From GCA-003244245 sp038276315 (GTDB lineage: Bacteria > Actinomycetota > Actinomycetes > Mycobacteriales > Pseudonocardiaceae): DNA of 26,221 nt. Under the pieces are notes generated by a model, which worked only from the letters and a program-made list of their open reading frames with translations, was not told where the DNA came from and ran no database searches. Where the stretch lies: NCBI GenBank assembly GCA_038276315.1, contig JBBPZY010000253.1, forward strand, positions 1 to 26,221, in the 5' to 3' direction. The position numbers were made by a program, and so were the translations under genes. Numbering within the stretch: the stretch's first letter is position 1; each line of letters starts with the position of its first letter. Of this stretch, positions 25,449 through 26,221 are shown one piece after another.

Positions 25449-25485
25449 AAAATCGGTTGCCGGTGTATCAACGGGGCTCTAGCCT
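25449..25485 (+). promoter_or_regulatory. whiB7 promoter with upstream AT-rich motif
   Basis: AAAAT (25449-25453) is followed 3 nt later by the -35 element TTGCCG (25457-25462), exactly 17 nt of spacer, and the -10 TAGCCT (25480-25485). An AT-rich motif just before -35 is the known hallmark of promoters activated by WhiB7 with the housekeeping sigma factor. That suggests autoregulation. The start of transcription would be near 25491. Confidence 0.75.
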
Positions 25486-25513
25486 TGCTCTTACTCCTGG
25501 AGGCGGTCGTTGC

Positions 25514-25594
25514 ATGCGGCTGACCAGGGCGGATCATCCAGCCACTGAGCGTGGCCCAAGCGGGAGGGAGGTGCTCCGATGGAGACGTCTATGA
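25514..25594 (+). CDS. upstream ORF 1 in the whiB7 leader
   Basis: A 26-codon ORF starting MRLTRADHPATERG and ending in basic and aromatic residues (LRWRRL), with GGAGG about 10 nt before its ATG. It lies about 20 nt after the predicted transcription start and its end overlaps the next upstream ORF by 16 nt in another frame. It is likely a leader peptide whose translation senses ribosome stalling. The peptide itself need not have a function. Confidence 0.5.
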   Translation: MRLTRADHPATERGPSGREVLRWRRL

Positions 25595-25800
25595 CCAGCG
25601 GTGCCCGCGACTTCCACCAGTTCGGGGCCCTCGGTGTACCTGGGGGGACCTGGTCCCAGCGTCTGCGGGCCGTGCCGTCCGGCGCGCTTCGGTTGCGCGC
25701 CGGAAGTTCCTGCCAGGCCCGCTACCGGGCTCTGGTCCACCTGACTGGCATTGATCTGCCCGTTACCGACCGCATGCGTGTGTCCGCATCGGAGCCTTGA
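25579..25800 (+). CDS. upstream ORF 2 in the whiB7 leader
   Basis: A 73-codon ORF with a strong Shine-Dalgarno (GGGAGG at 25566-25571, 7 nt before ATG). The product is Arg/Ser/Ala-rich and resembles no family I know. Its stop lies 25 nt before the attenuator-like hairpin, so ribosome progress on it could decide whether that hairpin forms. whiB7/wblC genes in other actinobacteria are known to have leader ORFs and attenuation of this kind. The application here is inferred from layout. Confidence 0.55.
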   Translation: METSMTSGARDFHQFGALGVPGGTWSQRLRAVPSGALRLRAGSSCQARYRALVHLTGIDLPVTDRMRVSASEP

Positions 25801-25825
25801 TTCCGAGCCAGTAGTAACCGGCTCA

Positions 25826-25864
25826 CGAAGGCCGCGGCCCCCGCATCGGGATCCGCGGCCTTCG
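25826..25864 (+). terminator. attenuator-like terminator in the whiB7 leader
   Basis: CGAAGGCCGCGG (25826-25837) is perfectly complementary to CCGCGGCCTTCG (25853-25864), a 12-bp stem with a 15-nt loop followed by TTGTTGCT. It lies after the second upstream ORF and 77 nt before the whiB7 start. So it cannot terminate uvrD2 alone and must affect the whiB7 transcript. A small hairpin GAGCC/GGCTC (25805-25824) just upstream may take part in switching. Confidence 0.8.
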
Positions 25865-25941
25865 TTGTTGCTAGGTCCTCATCCCGCGCGGGCACGGTAC
25901 CGGCGAGTTCCACCGGCACCACGACCGAGGAGGAGAGACAA

Positions 25942-26221
25942 GTGTTGACCGCGACTGTCCCGCTGGATGGGGGGGCGTTGCCCGACCTGCTGAGTGGGGC
26001 GGAGCTGGCCCATCTGCTCGATACCGCGCATTCTGGCTCCGCTCTGCCCTGCCGCGCACACGACCCGGATCTCTGGTTCGCCGAGTCGCCCGCCGACCTG
26101 GAGCAGGCTAAGCGGCTTTGCGCAGGTTGCCCGATCAAGGTCGCCTGCCTGGCCCGTGCGCTGTCCAGGCAGGCGACCGGGGGCGGCGGGGGTGGCGAGA
26201 TCGTCGAGCCCGGGGGGGTCG
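25942..26221 (+). CDS. whiB7: WhiB7 transcriptional regulator, 3' end cut off by window edge
   Basis: WhiB-like iron-sulfur regulator of antibiotic-resistance genes. The GTG at 25942 follows GAGGAGGAG with good spacing. Four cysteines C37, C60, C63 and C69 have the C..CxxC.....C layout for a 4Fe-4S cluster, and HDPDLWFAESPADLE is typical of WhiB7. After C69 the expected E-P-W-G-V-W-G-G turn reads ATGGGGGG. The AT-hook (RGRP-type) that would follow lies beyond the edge. The tryptophans of this turn contact the sigma factor, so their loss would be serious. All changes are to G or C bases in the last 60 nt, which suggests poor end-of-sequence quality rather than a real mutation. Identity is firm from the rest. 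Confidence 0.9.
   Translation, partial: MLTATVPLDGGALPDLLSGAELAHLLDTAHSGSALPCRAHDPDLWFAESPADLEQAKRLCAGCPIKVACLARALSRQATGGGGGGEIVEPGGV

Overview
The window is GC-rich throughout, with actinobacterial codon use, GTG starts and ATGA overlaps. It carries AdnAB, a UvrD2-type helicase and WhiB7, which together point to a high-GC Actinomycetota. Gene order around adnA-adnB, uvrD2 and whiB7 resembles the Mycobacterium tuberculosis Rv3204-Rv3197A neighbourhood. A member of Pseudonocardiales or Mycobacteriales is likely, but this is inference from content and not a species identification.

Layout. Positions 1-3480 (minus strand) are the N-terminal 1160 codons of nitrate reductase alpha subunit narG, cut by the window edge. 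After a gene-free stretch come an alkyltransferase-like protein gene (minus, 3967-4257) and, divergent from it, the adnA-adnB pair (4305-10768), which encodes a heterodimeric helicase-nuclease for double-strand-break resection. At the far right lie a UvrD2-type helicase (23584-25416) and the 5' part of whiB7 (25942-edge). The whiB7 gene has a full leader: a promoter with an upstream AT motif, two small upstream ORFs with Shine-Dalgarno sequences, and a strong hairpin resembling an attenuator.

Between these two DNA-repair and stress blocks sits the most unusual part (about 10.9-16.0 kb). Four tandem paralogous mini-genes encode 89-99 residue peptides. Each has a nearly invariant N-terminal leader (MSDALS...GQ..ELLPARTV.S) and a Gly-rich, more variable C-terminal part. 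Each mini-gene has its own conserved ~130-nt upstream region and its own hairpin terminator. They are followed by a membrane M50 metalloprotease whose N-terminus looks like a PqqD-like peptide-recognition domain. Directly abutting it is a lipoprotein with a long Gly/Asn-rich linker and a DUF2807-like beta domain. I read this as a candidate RiPP-like or surface-peptide system (leader peptides, recognition-domain protease, lipoprotein partner) that I do not recognise as a described class.

Right of it are a large LuxR-family (LAL-type) regulator, a saccharopine-dehydrogenase-like oxidoreductase, and a tightly overlapping operon of a small two-helix membrane protein with an active/inactive pair of M16 zinc peptidases. 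A 65-residue single-helix membrane protein gene lies on the opposite strand before uvrD2. No rRNA, tRNA, CRISPR array, insertion sequence or integrase was seen.
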